Part shown: in pieces, positions 10,567 through 25,000 of the stretch
Numbering within the stretch: the first letter of the stretch is position 1
How the letters are laid out: each line of letters begins with the position of its first letter
DNA from: Mesostigma viride
Lineage: Eukaryota; Streptophyta; Mesostigmatophyceae; Mesostigmatales; Mesostigmataceae
Direction: 5' to 3'
Length of the DNA: 64,000 nucleotides
Assembly (NCBI GenBank): GCA_009746045.1
Contig: RPFO01001753.1
Coordinates: 2,501 to 66,500, forward strand
Made by a program: the position numbers and the translations under genes
Notes under the pieces: model-generated
What the model was told of the DNA's origin: nothing
The model's input: only the letters and a program-made list of their open reading frames with translations
The model's database searches: none

Positions 10567-13500
10567 TCAGGTCAGCACTGCCTGATTCCCTGTCGGTGCC
10601 CCGGCGCCGTCCACAACTCGGAGGCAAGCATCAATGACCTTGCTGTCGATAAGAGCCAAGTCCCACAGGTTGGTGAGGTGCAGCATAAAGCACCTGCGGG
10701 CATAGGACAAGAGACCCCCACAACAGCATGTGCATTGAGACATGGTGCACTCAGCTGAACAGGTGGTAAGATAGAATATAACATGACAAAGGTGACAAGG
10801 TAGAATATAAGATGGCAAAAAAGGATGCTCACGTGATGCTGTCCACGAGTAAATTAACTAATTAATTGATGACGAAGGTGAGCAAGGCATTCAATCCCCT
10901 ATGTATACATGGGGTGTATTACACAATTCTAGAACCCTAGATACAGGGTGTACTACACAAATCATAATAATGCAGAAAATGCGGAAAAAAAAAACTCACT
11001 GACCTCCACTGCCTTTCATAGTGTGCTTTGCAAAGAGGTTCCGCGTAATCTATGACGGTGCAAGCCAGCTTGCTCGCCTGCATGAGATTCATTGATTAAT
11101 TAACTTGCACGTGAACTACGCCATGTGAGCATAATCGCCCGCATTGGATGGATGCGAATGGGATGCGCTGCGTGAGAACCTGGAGTCCACGTTGGTGCAT
11201 GCAACTGTGCATGCCATATGGTGTTCTATATAGCATCATTCTGTATCCATATCTATCTATGAGGCAACCAGCGCATCACCTATAGTAATAATTAAGAGGA
11301 AACTATCAGCTTTCCTGGACAACTTTCTGTCCAAGTCCTTTGCAATCCTGGTGATCACGGACAGGTTCAGGTATTAGCTCAGCTAATCGACCTTGCCAAG
11401 GCTCTTATTGAAATTTGAATGGGAGGTGTGGTGCATGATAACAACCATCCTGCAAATTTACTCTTGATCTGCAACAAAAAATGCTGGTGATGTGCGTGCT
11501 TTACCTCCTGGCGCTATGCCGTCAGCTTCAGAGATACCCAGGAGAATACACACAGCCATCTCCCCTCGCCTTCTGGCAAAAAGTACAGTCACGCCTGCAC
11601 GCCCCTTAGTCTAAATAGTTTGACCTAGGTAGGCTAAGTAGGCTAAATACTGCACGAGTATGGCGATGACTAATTGCCCAGGACAAGCAGGTCAACATCG
11701 ATACTGAATAGAGATTAATGACACCAAAGAGTCTCCCCTTATCGCCCGGGACAAGCAGGACAGTATTTAATTACTATCTAGCATGAATATGGCACCTTAG
11801 CCCCCCACTTTCCCCTTGATGACTCAGCTGCAGCTGCGGCCTTGGTAAGCAGTATACTAAAAAACAGACCGCATACCACATCTGTTTGCATGTGAGTCAG
11901 CATACCACTTCTCATTCCCTTACCGCCTCAGCTCCTTGCTGCGGCCAATCACGTCCAGCGAATGCACCGCAAAGTTGTAGCAGGCGACGGGGCAGTGCAT
12001 GTCCGCGTACAGCCTGGGAGGTGAGGTACCAGGGGTTAGGCACCGCGGGTAAGGTATGGGGATAAGGAGGTGGGGTACCAGGGGTTAGGCACCGCGGGTA
12101 AGGTATGGGGATAAGGAGGTGAGGTACCAGGGGTTAGGCACCGCGGGTAAGGTATGGGGATAAGGAGGTGAGGTACCAGGGGTTAGGCACCGCGGGTAAG
12201 GTATGGGGATAAGGAGGTGAGGTACCAGGGGTTAGGCACCGCGGGTAAGGTATGGGGATAAGGAGGTGGGGTACCAGGGGTTAGGCACCGCGGGTAAGGT
12301 ATGGGGATAAGGAGGTGGGGTACCAGGGGTTAGGCACCGCGGGTAAGGTATGGGGATAAGGAGGTGAGGTACCAGGGGTTAGGCACCGCGGGTAAGGTAT
12401 GGGGATAAGGAGGTGAGGTACCAGGGGTTAGGCACCGCGGGTAAGGTATGGGGATAAGGAGGTGAGGTACCAGGGGTTAGGCACCGCGGGTAAGGTATGG
12501 GGATAAGGAGGTGGGGTACCAGGGGTTAGGCACCGCGGGTAAGGTATGGGGATAAGGAGGTGGGGTACCAGGGGTTAGGCACCGCGGGTAAGGTATGGGG
12601 ATAAGGAGGTGGGGTACCAGGGGTTAGGCACCGCGGGTAAGGTATGGGGATAAGGAGGTGGGGTACCAGGGGTTAGGCACCGCGGGTAAGGTATGGGGAT
12701 AAGGAGGTGAGGTACCAGGGGTTAGGCACCGCGGGTAAGGTATGGGGATAAGGAGGTGGGGTACCAGGGGTTAGGCACCGCGGGTAAGGTATGGGGATAA
12801 GGAGGTGAGGTACCAGGGGTTAGGCACCGCGGGTAAGGTATGGGGATAAGGAGGTGGGGTGGGGAGAGACAAACAGGGGGAACTGAAGTACAAGTTATTA
12901 CAGGCATCACTAACTCCTGGAAAACAAAGGCCAGAGGGAGGTTAGAAAGCAAGTTTGGCAGCATCTTCCTCAACAAACAAAATACTTGCAGGAAAAGTCA
13001 CCCCTGGAATAGGTGCATGGTGGCCATCCTCCCCCATGTCGCCGATATACTCCCCGGGCAGGGAAAGCATGAGTGGTCGAGATCATGCTATCCCACAGGA
13101 GGTCATCCCCCACAGGGCGGAATATGACACAAAGGACACAGGTCAGGAATAGGACACTCAGATGGAAAAAAGACCTGCAGCAGGGGTAACTTGGGAGTAT
13201 TATACTCGGGTTGTCATCCCCAAGCTCCGGCATGGGCGGCGAACATACATTTTGGTGTATCAAACTGGCTTGAGTGATAGTGTATAACACAAGTGCATCG
13301 CGATCAGTATCTTAGATGATGAAAACAGTACTTTCACCATGTTAACGAAGAAGATTTGTCAGCCGGCACGGCACAGCAGGGCATGGCGGTGACAGCAGGG
13401 CATGGCACAGCAGCTGGAAGCAAGCAAAGGTCAAGGAGGCGGGTAGCGCACTCAAGGAGAGAGGGGGCGAGTAGCGGACACAAGGAGGGAGGGGGCGAAC

Positions 13501-16074
13501 AGCGGACACAAGGAGAGAGGGGGCAGGTTGCGAACACAAGGATAGAGGGGGCGAGCAGCGGACACAAGGAGAGAGGGCGCGAGTACTTTATAATAGCGGA
13601 CACAAGGAGGAAGGGGGGGAGTACTCACGGGTGCTTGTGGAAGTAGGTGTTCCACAGCAGCATGAAAGACTTCTCGCTCGCCGACAGGTCAGGGAACTCG
13701 TCAAGTACCTGTAGGGAGGCGGGGTATAAGGATGTGACGTGGGTCACCAATCAAGCTGGGGGTTGGGGTCAGCTAGTGCAGGGCTTAACTATGCCCCGGT
13801 GGAGGCTAGAATACGCTGGAGGCTTACCAGCAGTGCGTGGACAAGATCTCTGCACTCCTAATCTAGTAGTACTATCCGATGCAGTATCCCAGCCTCTGCG
13901 CTAATGAGCCCCAGCATATGTGGTGACTAATCCTGACCGCTTGCTAACTAACCCCAACCATTACGCGAACCAACCGCATCATCGGCACAATCCACCCCAG
14001 CCGATGTGGCGCGCTGACCGACCACATCACTCAATATACTACATCACTCTGTTCACGTGCATCACTCACGGTGGCCCCGCTGCACCCTTGCGCATGCTCC
14101 AACCTACTTCACCAACCTGCGTGCCAATATACCGCAATAACCCTCTGTGCATTCGCATGCTTATGGCGGCTCACACCCCTGTCCACCCTAGCCACTCAGT
14201 GTTCACGACTTCACGTGCCACTGATGGCCCATGTCACCGTCCGCCACCTCCCTGCAACTTCAGGATGAAGCCTCCAAGCTTATTCTACCCTCGTCAAACC
14301 TGCGCACGGACTAACCCCAACCGCTGCCTTGAATGGTGGCCCGTGTCCCTCTCCCTCGCGTCCTTGCATTGGCCCACCCATCTGTCTGCTGACATTGGTC
14401 GGGTGAAGCAGGTCCACAACAGTCACCACACCAAATGGCAGAGCTTTTCAACTGCTAATTGTATAAACACGGTGAAGTATGTAAGTGCGAGCAGCAAGGG
14501 GAGCCACCATTTCCTTCCCACTGACCCTAAGGGATTTTGGCCATAGGACATGCCCAAGCTAGGACATGCCAAAGCTATATCAATGCCAGGCATGCGTCAG
14601 TACGGCACCTGGGTTTCGTCAGATGACCAGTGTGTTATGCCGCAGCTATTTATATACCATACCGACCATACAGAACAGGCTATTTGAGCCTGTGTGAGGT
14701 TGGTATGTGGTTACCGCTCTCTGCTCGCGATGCCACTGCTCCTGACATCCTCGTTTTAGTACAGGCTGCGTGAGCTGTGCATGTTTACCAGCGTCTGCTC
14801 GCGGCGCCACTGCTCCTCATCCTCCTCATCGTCGCTGTCGATGTTGCTGAAGATGTCCTCCTCCGTCATCGGCTGCGGAATCCGGGTGGGGATGGAGAGG
14901 GGGGGGGGGGGGCAAATAATATTGGAGAGGGGGGACACGTGTGACAGGAGCAAGCAGGTTCCTGAGGATGTCGTCTGTCATCTGCTGCAGGGTTTATAAA
15001 ATAAACAAATGAACATATAGTATGTTATATAGTATAGTTGTCTCTTTGATAGAAGTAGTATGTGGCCCTATCCCTGAATGCTGTTTTCCTCGGCGCCCCC
15101 CCCCCCCCCCCCCCCCCTTGTGCGCTCCTGTACACTACTACCTCCGGTGTGAAAAAGGACCTTGAAGATGCGGGAATTTTGCACCGGAGGTAGTAGTAGT
15201 AGTAGTCTACAGGAGTGCACAAGGGGGGAGGGGAGGGGACTGGGGGAAGGGGGCGGGGGGAGGACAACAGCATTCATAATACAGATAGGCAACACATATA
15301 CTACAGGCACAAGTAGGATGAACATAATACAAATGTGAAGCACACAGGCAGGTGACAGGACTGGTATGCATGTCCTGCCACACTCCAGAATGCTTTACCT
15401 TTTTATGGTTTTTTCATCACCGACAGATCAAGACAACGACTGACCCGGCATTTAGGTGGGCAGCCAACGTAGCTGTTTAAGAATAGAAACACAGTTTTTT
15501 CGTAGCTTCATTTCTTACTGAAGTATGTAGCTTCCTAGCCCCTATCCGTTCCCCTTGCCCTCGTCCCTTGCCCGTCGACCTGCACTGCGACATTAACCTC
15601 CCTGACTGGCACACCCTTCGCCTTGGAACCATACATATCCCCCTGCCAGCGCTATTCTTTCCTATGAGCAATTTACATAAGGCCATAATCATCGGCTGTC
15701 TTGCTCCTCCACAACAGCAGCGCAACCCTGCATCCGTCCTCACCTCGCACCCCATCACTCTCCGCCCTACCGATGCGTCATTCCTCACCCCACAGCCCTC
15801 AGCACTCTTTTGTTCTCCGTTGGCTCTGACTTGGTAGGACGCTCAGACATTGGGGCCTGAATTCGGCTTCTCTGCCACCCCACAAGGGCTGAGCTCAAAC
15901 CCACAAACAATTACTACTTCACTATCGCTAATTGCAACCAGCTATTTGAAGAACACGTACATGACATAAAAGCTTGAGTACGGGGCATTGTTTCCTTGAC
16001 CCTGCACGACACTCACCAGCGCCGTCCGCGAATGGTAGAGCCGCCGCTTGAGGAGGCCGCTGTACTTGGCGCGT
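10567..16074 (-). CDS. SUZ12: SUZ12 exons 15-19: VEFS box
   Basis: The VEFS box is the segment that contacts E(z) and stimulates methyltransferase activity in the family. Exon 15: YSGLLKRRLYHSRTAL, comparable to RSLLQKRQFFHSHRAQP. Exon 16: MTEEDIFSNIDSDDEEDEE then QWRREQTL, comparable to DSEDE...EWLREKT. Exon 17: VLDEFPDLSASEKSFMLLW then NTYFHKH. Exon 18: LYADMHCPVACYNFAVHSLD. Exon 19: CFMLHLTNLWDLALIDSKV and a short tail. Two residues that matter in the family are kept: the WN pair of exon 17 and the HxxxAC-like HCPVAC of exon 18. A minus-strand TGTAA at 10428-10432, the green-algal polyadenylation word, lies about 135 bases past the stop; this may be coincidence. Confidence 0.9.
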
Positions 16075-19000
16075 CTGCTTGGTGGTGAGGCAAGGGAGAC
16101 GAATGGCCGTTGGTATGAGGCAAGGTGGGTAGCCGTTGTTATGAGGCAGTACGAGGAATGATCGTTGGTACGACGCAAGGACGGTGAGAAGCCCTTGGTA
16201 TGGGGCGTGGCTGATGAATGACCATGAGGCATGGGAGATGAGGCAAGGGAGACGAATGGCCGTTGGTATGGGGCAGGAATGACCATTGGCATGGGGCTAG
16301 GAAGATGAATGATCATTGATAAGGGGCCAGGGCGATGGATAGCCCCACTTCTACTAGAACTATAGTTGGTCGGGGTAAGCGGGTGCAGATTGCCATCAAT
16401 GCACATTGGAACCGTGCACATTAGGACTCATGGCACCAAGTGCAGAAGCACGAGCAAAATGCGCAAAAATGCTCGAGCAGGCGTAACATGCCCAACACAC
16501 ACAACACCCCCAACACATTTACAACGAAATAGACCAGGTGTGAATACCAATGCTAGCTAACAAAGCGCGTTGTCTGAGGCACCATGCAGCAAACTTGCGA
16601 AATTGTGCAACAAAACAACATGCACTCATCCGAGGCGCCATGGTGCTGCTTACAATCACAGAGGCTCTGACAGAAGTAGAGGTAATGGCACATAAACAAG
16701 TCGATACCTTCTATGTAGGTGTTTATTTTGTGTGTGTGTCTAGTTTGTGTTTCTTGTGCACTTTCCGGTTTGCATTCTTATGTGCTCTGCTTTCCTGCAA
16801 CGTCCTTCACTTACAGGGCCTCCTTGTCCGCCTGGGCCCCGCCACGAGCCTTCTCCGCCCCCTCCTTGGCGCCCCCCTGGCCACCCGGCCGCCGGTCCTC
16901 CCCCTCCCCCCCCCGGTCCCCCGCGGGGGGCCTGGGGGGCCTCGCGGCAGAAGCGGATGCCACCGTTCCCTTTGGCCGCGGCCACGCGCCACCCCCGACC
17001 GCACCGCCACCCGCGATGCTCGATTTACTTACACCCCTAACGCCACCAGGGGGTCCCTCCCTCCGATCCCCAGGGTGCGGCACGCTCGCGCTGCCATCAT
17101 CTACCCGGCGACCAAACTCACCATCCCTCCCTGAACCCTCCCCGCTCGAACCACCCCCAAGCTCCGCGAACGAACCTCGCGGCACCGTCAACCTATTGCC
17201 GCTGCTGCTGGCATGTGCCCCCACAAGCGACCCACCATCGACACGTTTCCCGGGAGAGGCCCCAATCCCGGGCCTTGCTTCACACGGAGCACCCAAAGGC
17301 CTCGCGCTCCCAGTGGGCCCCCCATCGTACAACAGCGGCACTGGCCTCGCTGGCTTGAGTTGGCTACTCCCCACCGCGTCGTACCCTCCCTGCGCACCGG
17401 CGAGGAGCGGCACGTTAGGGCGCGGCCTGGGAGGGCCCAGGGGCCTCGACCCAGGGGGCCCCATCTTTGCCGCCGACGAGCCTGGTCCCTGCGTCGGCCA
17501 CCCTGGGCCCTGCCCCAGGTACGCCCTCTCGTACGCCTCCTCTCTGGAGTCCCCAGGGACCATACCAGTGCTGGCGACAGGCCCATGCCGGTCGCCCTCG
17601 CTGCCACTTGGACCTCCGTCGGCCCACGTGCCCATCTGAAGCCGGTTGGCGAGCATGGCCTGCACGTGGCTGCTAGCAAACGCGCGGTCGTGGCCCAGAA
17701 TGCCCGCGAGGCCATCCCTGTAGGGCGGCAGTGATGGACAGCCGCGGATTCGCATAGGTGGCGGGAGGGTCATGGCCTTGGGTCATGCGCCAAAAGTGAC
17801 GGCCGCCATCTAAGCGAAGCAAAGCTATCTAAGCTAAGTTTCTATGCCAAGTTAAGCCATGCAAGCTAAGCTAGGCAAAGCTACAAAGTTGACAGCCATC
17901 TGGCAGGCAGGCAACACCTCGCAAGCAGGCAGGTCACAATATATATTTGATTGATGGCCTTGGGCCATGCGCCAAAAATGACGGCCGCCATCTAAGCGAA
18001 GCAAAGCTATCTAAGCTAAGTTTCTATGCCAAGTTAAGCCATGCAAGCTAAGCTAGGCAAAGCTACAAAGTTGACAGCCATCTTGCAGGCAGGCAACACC
18101 TCGCAAGCAGGCAGGTCACCATATATATTTGATTGAAGTTGACGTTAAATGATAGTAATATTTCAATCCAGCGAGGTATAGCGCTCTGGATGACAGTTGT
18201 GTGCGCCCGCCCAATGAACGGCAATTGAAAGGGTTGGCGATAGTAGACCGGTCAGCCCTATAAAAAAGCCGCCAACCCTTTCAAGTACATCATCCCCTTG
18301 GGAGCGCAACACGGAGCGTGCAGCAAGGGGAGTGCAGCAAGCAGAGAGCCAGACGCGGGCTCGCAGGCGCAAAAGTGAGCACTTGCAGCAGTCAGGGCAC
18401 AGAGAAACCGAACGACATCGGATAAGAGTAGGAAAATGTGATGCACTAAGGCGACATGAGAAGGCAGCGCGAGCAAGCCCATGAGTAATAACAGGCAGTC
18501 AGCAGAGACAGGCCACAGGCGTACGCAGTACACGCAGGTGAGCAATGCACACGTTCGGTCCTCGCTGGTGCATGACAAACACGCAGCATGGCATGCAGCA
18601 GGCATAATATGAGCTACAGCAAGGTGAAGAATTCCTACGCAAGAAGCCTGTGGCAAGGAATAGATAAGCAAGAAACCTGCGGCAGCGAATAGATAAGCAA
18701 GGAACCTGTGGCAACGAATAGAAAAGCGAGAAACTTGTGGCAAGGAATAGAGAAAGTGAGAGACTGGTGGCGGGGGATCGATAAGAAAGGCAAGACAGCG
18801 GCACTCACTTGTGCGTAATGAACACGCGGCAGGACATAGCACAAGGCAGGCGGGTAGATCAGCAGGGCATAGAATAGATAAGACCAAGCGATGCGATGCT
18901 GACTTGTCCTTGATGAACATGCCGCTGGCCCAAGCGCAGGCGATATGCAGGGTCTAGAAGAGATAACCAAGGAGCCTAGGGCAAGGACATACATGTCTGG

Positions 19001-22000
19001 GAAAAGACCCTGCGGTTCTTACTTGTGCATGATGAACATGCGGCTGTTGGGGCACGACAGCACCAACGGCTTGAGGTGCGGCGCGGCCACCGCCACCTCG
19101 ATAACGTGGACCTCCTGGCCATCCCCTCTCTCCTGGACGGCGAAGAGGGTGGGAACCGCGGGCGTGCGGATGTCCACAGTGTACATGAGTGAGAACTGGA
19201 AGCATACGCACCTAACGCAAGCATTGATGATGGTTATGCCATGGCTCTCTTGGCCACCACTTGGCATTGGCCAAGGAGATGGGATGGGTAAGGGGAATGG
19301 AAAATGCCAAGGAGATGGGATGGGTAACGGGGGTGGGACTAGATTAGGCGAAGGAGATGGAATGGGTAAGGTGGAGCTAGTTGAACTGAGTTGCAAGTAG
19401 GGAGCATGAGGTCTGCCATCCCCCTTCCCCTTTCCCCCCCCCCCCCTTGACTCTCTTCCCAAGCACGTAGTTCCTGTGCCTTGTTTTATCGTTCACAGAC
19501 CTGCAAGGCACAGACTTGTACCAAAGCCTTGTAATCTTTGTTCAGAACATGTGTCTGCTCGCCGAGGGCTCAGTGGACTCTACCATGACGCAGCCAAACG
19601 GTAACGCAGTGAGACAACACTATATTGTACTATGCTGCAACACAGCGACACGATAAGACACATGCTAAAGACGTAGGAAGGCCTCCATCCAACGAACAAT
19701 GACTCAGTTTTGTCCACGGGTTTAGCTACAGGCACAGATAATCTTCAAAAGCACTGTCGATCCCCCCCCCAAACCCATCGAAACCTGCCACCACCCATCT
19801 GTCCCTGTCCATGTCTATCGAATCCTGTCCATTTTCTAACGGTATCCATGCGATCCTGTCAATTCTCGATAGTTGAGAGTTGACCTTTATCAGGACGGAG
19901 ACTGTGGAGGCAGTGGGTGAGATGGAGAGGTAGGAGAACGCGGTCGCTAGCCGTCACAACGGCGACAATACCAGCTGGTCACTATACAACCGATCGCTAT
20001 TATATCACCAAACATACAACCCAAACATACGCGGAATATCCGGACATGCTTACAGAAGCCACGCAGTTAAAAGCTTTGGCTTCATAAGCTCGCCTTGTGT
20101 GAGCTCCAGAGCCCATTTCGCACACACAGAAGCGTGCCGATGTCATCATCATCATTATTATTACTGCTGTTGTTGTTGTGGTTGTGGCTGCGGTGGTGGT
20201 GGTGGTTGCGGTGGTCGTTGCCGTGGTTGTGGTTGTGGTCGTGGTCGTGGCCGTGGTCGTGGCCGTGGTCGTGGTCGTGGCCGTGGTCGTGGCCGTGGTC
20301 GTGGTCTTTGTCGTCGTCGTCGTGGTGGTGGTGGTGGTGGTGGTGGTGGTGGTGGTGGTGGTGGTGGTGGTGGTGGTGGTGGTGGTGGTGGTGGTGGTGG
20401 TGGTGGTGGTGGTGGTGGTGGTGGTGGTGGTGGTGGTGGTGGTGGTGGTGGTGGTGGTGGTGGTGGTTGTCATTCTTACTACGGTCAGCTCTCCCATGTT
20501 TTTGGATCACAGCAACAACGTGCGCATGAGGCTCCAATTACGGTGAACATTCCCGTGTCATCCCATAACAGCAACAACATGCCATAATAACATTAGTAGT
20601 AGCACATTGAGCATGCTTGTTGTCCTTACCCTTATGTGGAGATCGAATCGGTCGTGGCACGCCACCAGGTGGGACACCAAGCCCTGCAGAGTACGCACCG
20701 TGCACCCCAGGAAAGCGTTCGACACGAGTCAGGCTCTACTTTCCGACAGCAGGATTTCATCACGTACTTTCCGGCAGTTACGTTTCTTGAATGGTCCAAC
20801 CCAGAAAATGGCACAGCCGAACGGCACTTGATTCACAAAATCAGCTTCGTCACACAAACAGATATTGTGTTTCTTGCTGCATCCTGGTCACAACACCCAT
20901 CTCTTTCTAGCAAGAGTGCCTATAACGTGCTAGCAGGAGCACACCATGCAAGCAGTTACCGCACATTCCTTTCTATCGCCCTTTCATATTCCTTTTATAG
21001 CGTGTGCGCTCCCCACTCATGCGCTAGCCGAGCGGAATCACACCAAGCCAGCCATTAAGGCACCCGGCAAACATTGGGCGCTGAATACAAACCATGTCCC
21101 CATACCCCATACACCTGACCAAAGGTTTCCCTCGGCGCAAATGACCAAACACCGACAGATGATACATGGTTGAGATGGCATGAGTGAATGGATGAATTGT
21201 CTACGGTGTGCTGGCTTCTGTTACGTGTTCTCGCTAGCCACACTAGGATGTGATGCGTCTACGGGGCCTACCAGCCAAGGAGAGTGTTTTTTTTTTTTTT
21301 TTTTCTCGCTTCAGCCACGTGCAAAGGTCTGCGAGAGATGCAGCATATAGCTCAGTGGGGCCCTGCGCATGTCACAATCTTAGTGGATTTTCAGCGTCAT
21401 GCCTACGCTGGCCATGCTACTTGAGAATGCCCCAGCAGCCCCATGCTGTAAACCTGGGCTTGCCTTGCCAAGCACCAGTGCTGCCCTTGTGTGCATCATG
21501 ACTTTTGACCACGCTGATTGGATAGATTTTTTTGTTTTGTCCTCCTCAACGAGCTTTGTCCCACGCTGACATCATCATCATGGACCACGCTGACACCATC
21601 ACCATGGAGCACGTCACCATCGCCACCGAGCACGCACCATGAAGGAGCCGTACGAGATGCGGCCGCAGAAAGGGCAAGAGAAGTTCTGGGTGGCTGCGCC
21701 GCCCAGGTACAACAAAAATTGGACCACGGAGCAAACCAAGGGAGCAAATGACCGCGCAGTATTAAGAAAAGTGCACACCGCATAAAAAAAAAAAGGAAAT
21801 CATGGGTCATGCTGCATCATACCAGGAAAATGGGGAGCGTAATGCAAACGGAGAAGTGCAAGTGGAGGTCAATGTCAATGCCCCCGCGACAGGGGCGACA
21901 GGGACGACAGGGACGAGAATGCGTACGCACCAAGGAGATAGAATGAGACTGGGAAAGATGTCAAATTACAAGTGGAAGTAGTACAAGCCGCAAGATGCAA

Positions 22001-25000
22001 GCCTCAAGAAGAAGAAGAACCAGAAGCAGATTAAGACGGGCTAGAACAAGTGGGAAATATATACACACTACTTCATGTTGTTGCGTTGGCTCGCTTTTTG
22101 CCTGCCAGTGATGATTTTCTTTAGGTTTCTTCCTCTTTTCGGGGCTTTCCTTATGTTGCATGCCGATCTCACCTTCGTGATTTATATCATTATCGATGAA
22201 TGTATATGTATACGTACCTGCTGTTATGCAAAATGTGTCCTATTTGTGAAATTTGCACTAAAGCACCACCAGCAATATTGCCAAGTAATTATTAGCATTT
22301 TTAAATACACAGTTATTAAATTTGTCAACACTAAGTAACACATTAGCCACCACAGCTCAACACAACTCTCAGTAGAAATCCAACAATGTGCCACACACTA
22401 CAGCCATCTAATGCTGTGGATGGCCGACAATCATTGGGGTCAATACGAGGTCACACCGTTGCTGGGCAGTAGGTCCAGCATAGAGCTACCTACCAGGTCT
22501 GCTATAGGCGGTATTCCTATGAATAGAATGCACGGAGAAATGGGTCCATGAGCTCCATTCTTAGATCCAAAGTGTAAATGATAAGAAATAATGATACATC
22601 GGACAATGGGGGAAAGGGGTGGGCCTACCTTGCGCCCACGTGCGCTCCCCCTGCTTGTACCAAAAATAGAACATGACCTTGCCATCATCACTGCCATGAA
22701 TTGTGAAACACCAGGGGGGCCAGGGGGGGGGGGTAAGAAGGACAGATAGCAAGGGTGGGTGTGGATAAACTCTGAGCAGGCACATTACCAAAGAGCATGG
22801 AGCCATGGAGCAGTGAGTAGTTTTATTGAACCTGAGGCCTGCCTTTCAAGGCAACGAGGGAAGGGGGGGGTCCCGTGCCCCCTTCTTGCTGTGCATCAAA
22901 CAGGATGAAAGGTACCTACTCAAAAAGTTAGTACCCCGTGACTCTCCCAACGGAGGCGCGTGAATGAATGAATGGAGCCATGGACGGCAAAAGGGATCAG
23001 CAGAAGGCCAGAATGACCAAATCGGAGCCGGATACTTAATTGAATTCAATAAGTTGGGATGTTGTTAACGAGGGCAGAAACCAGGGCAGAGATAATAAAC
23101 CCATCAGGGGATACAGAGACAGTACAGTAAAACTAGGGCGGAGTGGTGAAATGAGGCGGAAACACCAAGTGCTCAAGGTATACTACCATCCACGGTTCAG
23201 AAATACAAACTAGCATAGTTCCGAGACGCAAACAAGTAGGTTTCCACGAGGGCGCATTTGTCCAGGTAAATTCATGTTCTTGACGAACCATGAGTTGGCA
23301 ACTTGGGATGGACTTCTACAAACCGTAAGCTGGCTAGACACAGTCAGGAAGCAGGCCAGATGGCAGGCCGGTAAGTCAGATCGGTCAGTCAGAAAATCTG
23401 ACATTTGGCCGTTCACGTAAACCTAAAGGCGGATCAGCAATACCTTTGGAAAATCTGCGCTTTGAGAGATAGCAGCCGAGGCGAGGCTGCGTTCCTGACA
23501 CGGGGTGGGATACCAACCACCCAGCCAGGACACCCCAGATCTGCGGTCACGTCTATTGAGAGATGATGCCATACAATACCTGTATGCCACGAGGTGATGC
23601 TTACTACTGCGGTTTTGCAAAGCACCCGCTTTTTTTCCTTTTTGTTTGCTTTTAAAAAATTTAGCATGGCTCGAAGGTAAGAGACATGCTGTATATGCAA
23701 GAGGCTCCTCACTTGGCTGAGCTGATGGCATGTGCCATGCTGCGCCATTCCATAAAATGGCCACAAATGCATGCACATACATAAATAGGCGACATAGAAT
23801 TTAGACTATCTAACAGCAATTTATCAAAACGTTTCCTGGGTTCCTGGCATTCACAAATAAAACCACGTTCTGCATAGGTGAAGCCTACTCATCCACACGC
23901 TCCCTGGATTCCTCGCAAACGTCAAGGTAGGTAAACAAAGCATACGGACATTTATTGGCAAACACGCTACCTGGGTTACATATAGCTATCACGTAGACAA
24001 ATCACAACATAAGTAAAGTCTATTCACACATATCTCACGCTACCTGGATTCATCCGTGGCCTGGGTGCGCCCAGGGCAGATGCAGTCGACAGCTGGCACG
24101 CTCGCCACGGTGCAGACGACGTCAAACTCCACCTGCGCGTTCGAGAGCAAGACAGAGATTAGGGGATACGATTCAGAAAAGGTAAGCTTTTCAGGGAAAA
24201 ATGCTTATAAGCTTATGAATAAAGAAGCCGATAGAACAGATACGCCTCAGCTGTTGGCTAGCTCAGATTGTTTGTGACTTCGGAAACAGGTGTGCGTTCG
24301 TGCCCGCAATCATGCCATGTTCTTATGCCCATCCACATTAGATCCACTGTTTATGCCTCATCTGGAATTACCTGTTTGGCATAACACAACAGCCAAAACC
24401 AACACGAGATCCGGCCAAAACCTCAGAGATGAGCCAAGGTGTCACTTCTTCGGCGCTACAGCATGGCCTGTCGCCCTCGAAAGCCATAAACTAGCTTATA
24501 ACAGTGCACAACTATCGCTCACACAGTTACCAAATCACGGCCTACAGAAACATCAACCCACGGCTTGAAAGTAGACAAGTCAAGCACATGCATCCCCCCG
24601 CCTGCCTCCATCCCCCCCCATGGCCTATCTTGTGACCTGACCACGCAAACCTGTCTAATCCCCTTCACATATGAGACCGTGTCCACCACGCAGCTCTGTG
24701 CAGAGCCAATCGCACTATGCACGACCAACGCAACACTTGCAGCTTCTGTTCACGCAAACCCATTCGTCTCACGCGATATGCCTGTTTCCCACTTCCTGCT
24801 TGTTTCATGCTACAAGAATCGCACAAACAGACCCCGCACCTGCAGGGCATCCCCGGCCGCTGTCTTGCCCTCAGGCGCACCATTCGTGGGCACAAATCGC
24901 AATAGGGCGGCCTTCCTCCCACCCCCCCGTGGCTGCGGCGCTGCTGGCCCACGCGATAGCACGGCCGAGATGGGCAGTTTACTGGGGAGAAAAGGGGCCG

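Noticed and set aside
12019-12857. Telomere-like repeat because of GGGGTTAGG
   Set aside because: The motif is one part of a 49-bp unit; no TTTAGGG/TTTTAGGG array is present.
16719-17639. 306-codon plus-strand ORF
   Set aside because: Antisense to SUZ12 exon 14; high GC opens both strands, but only the minus frame has matching splice sites and phases.
20000-20590. Poly-His, poly-Thr, poly-Trp, poly-Gly and poly-Val proteins
   Set aside because: Products of a TGG microsatellite inside a SUZ12 intron.
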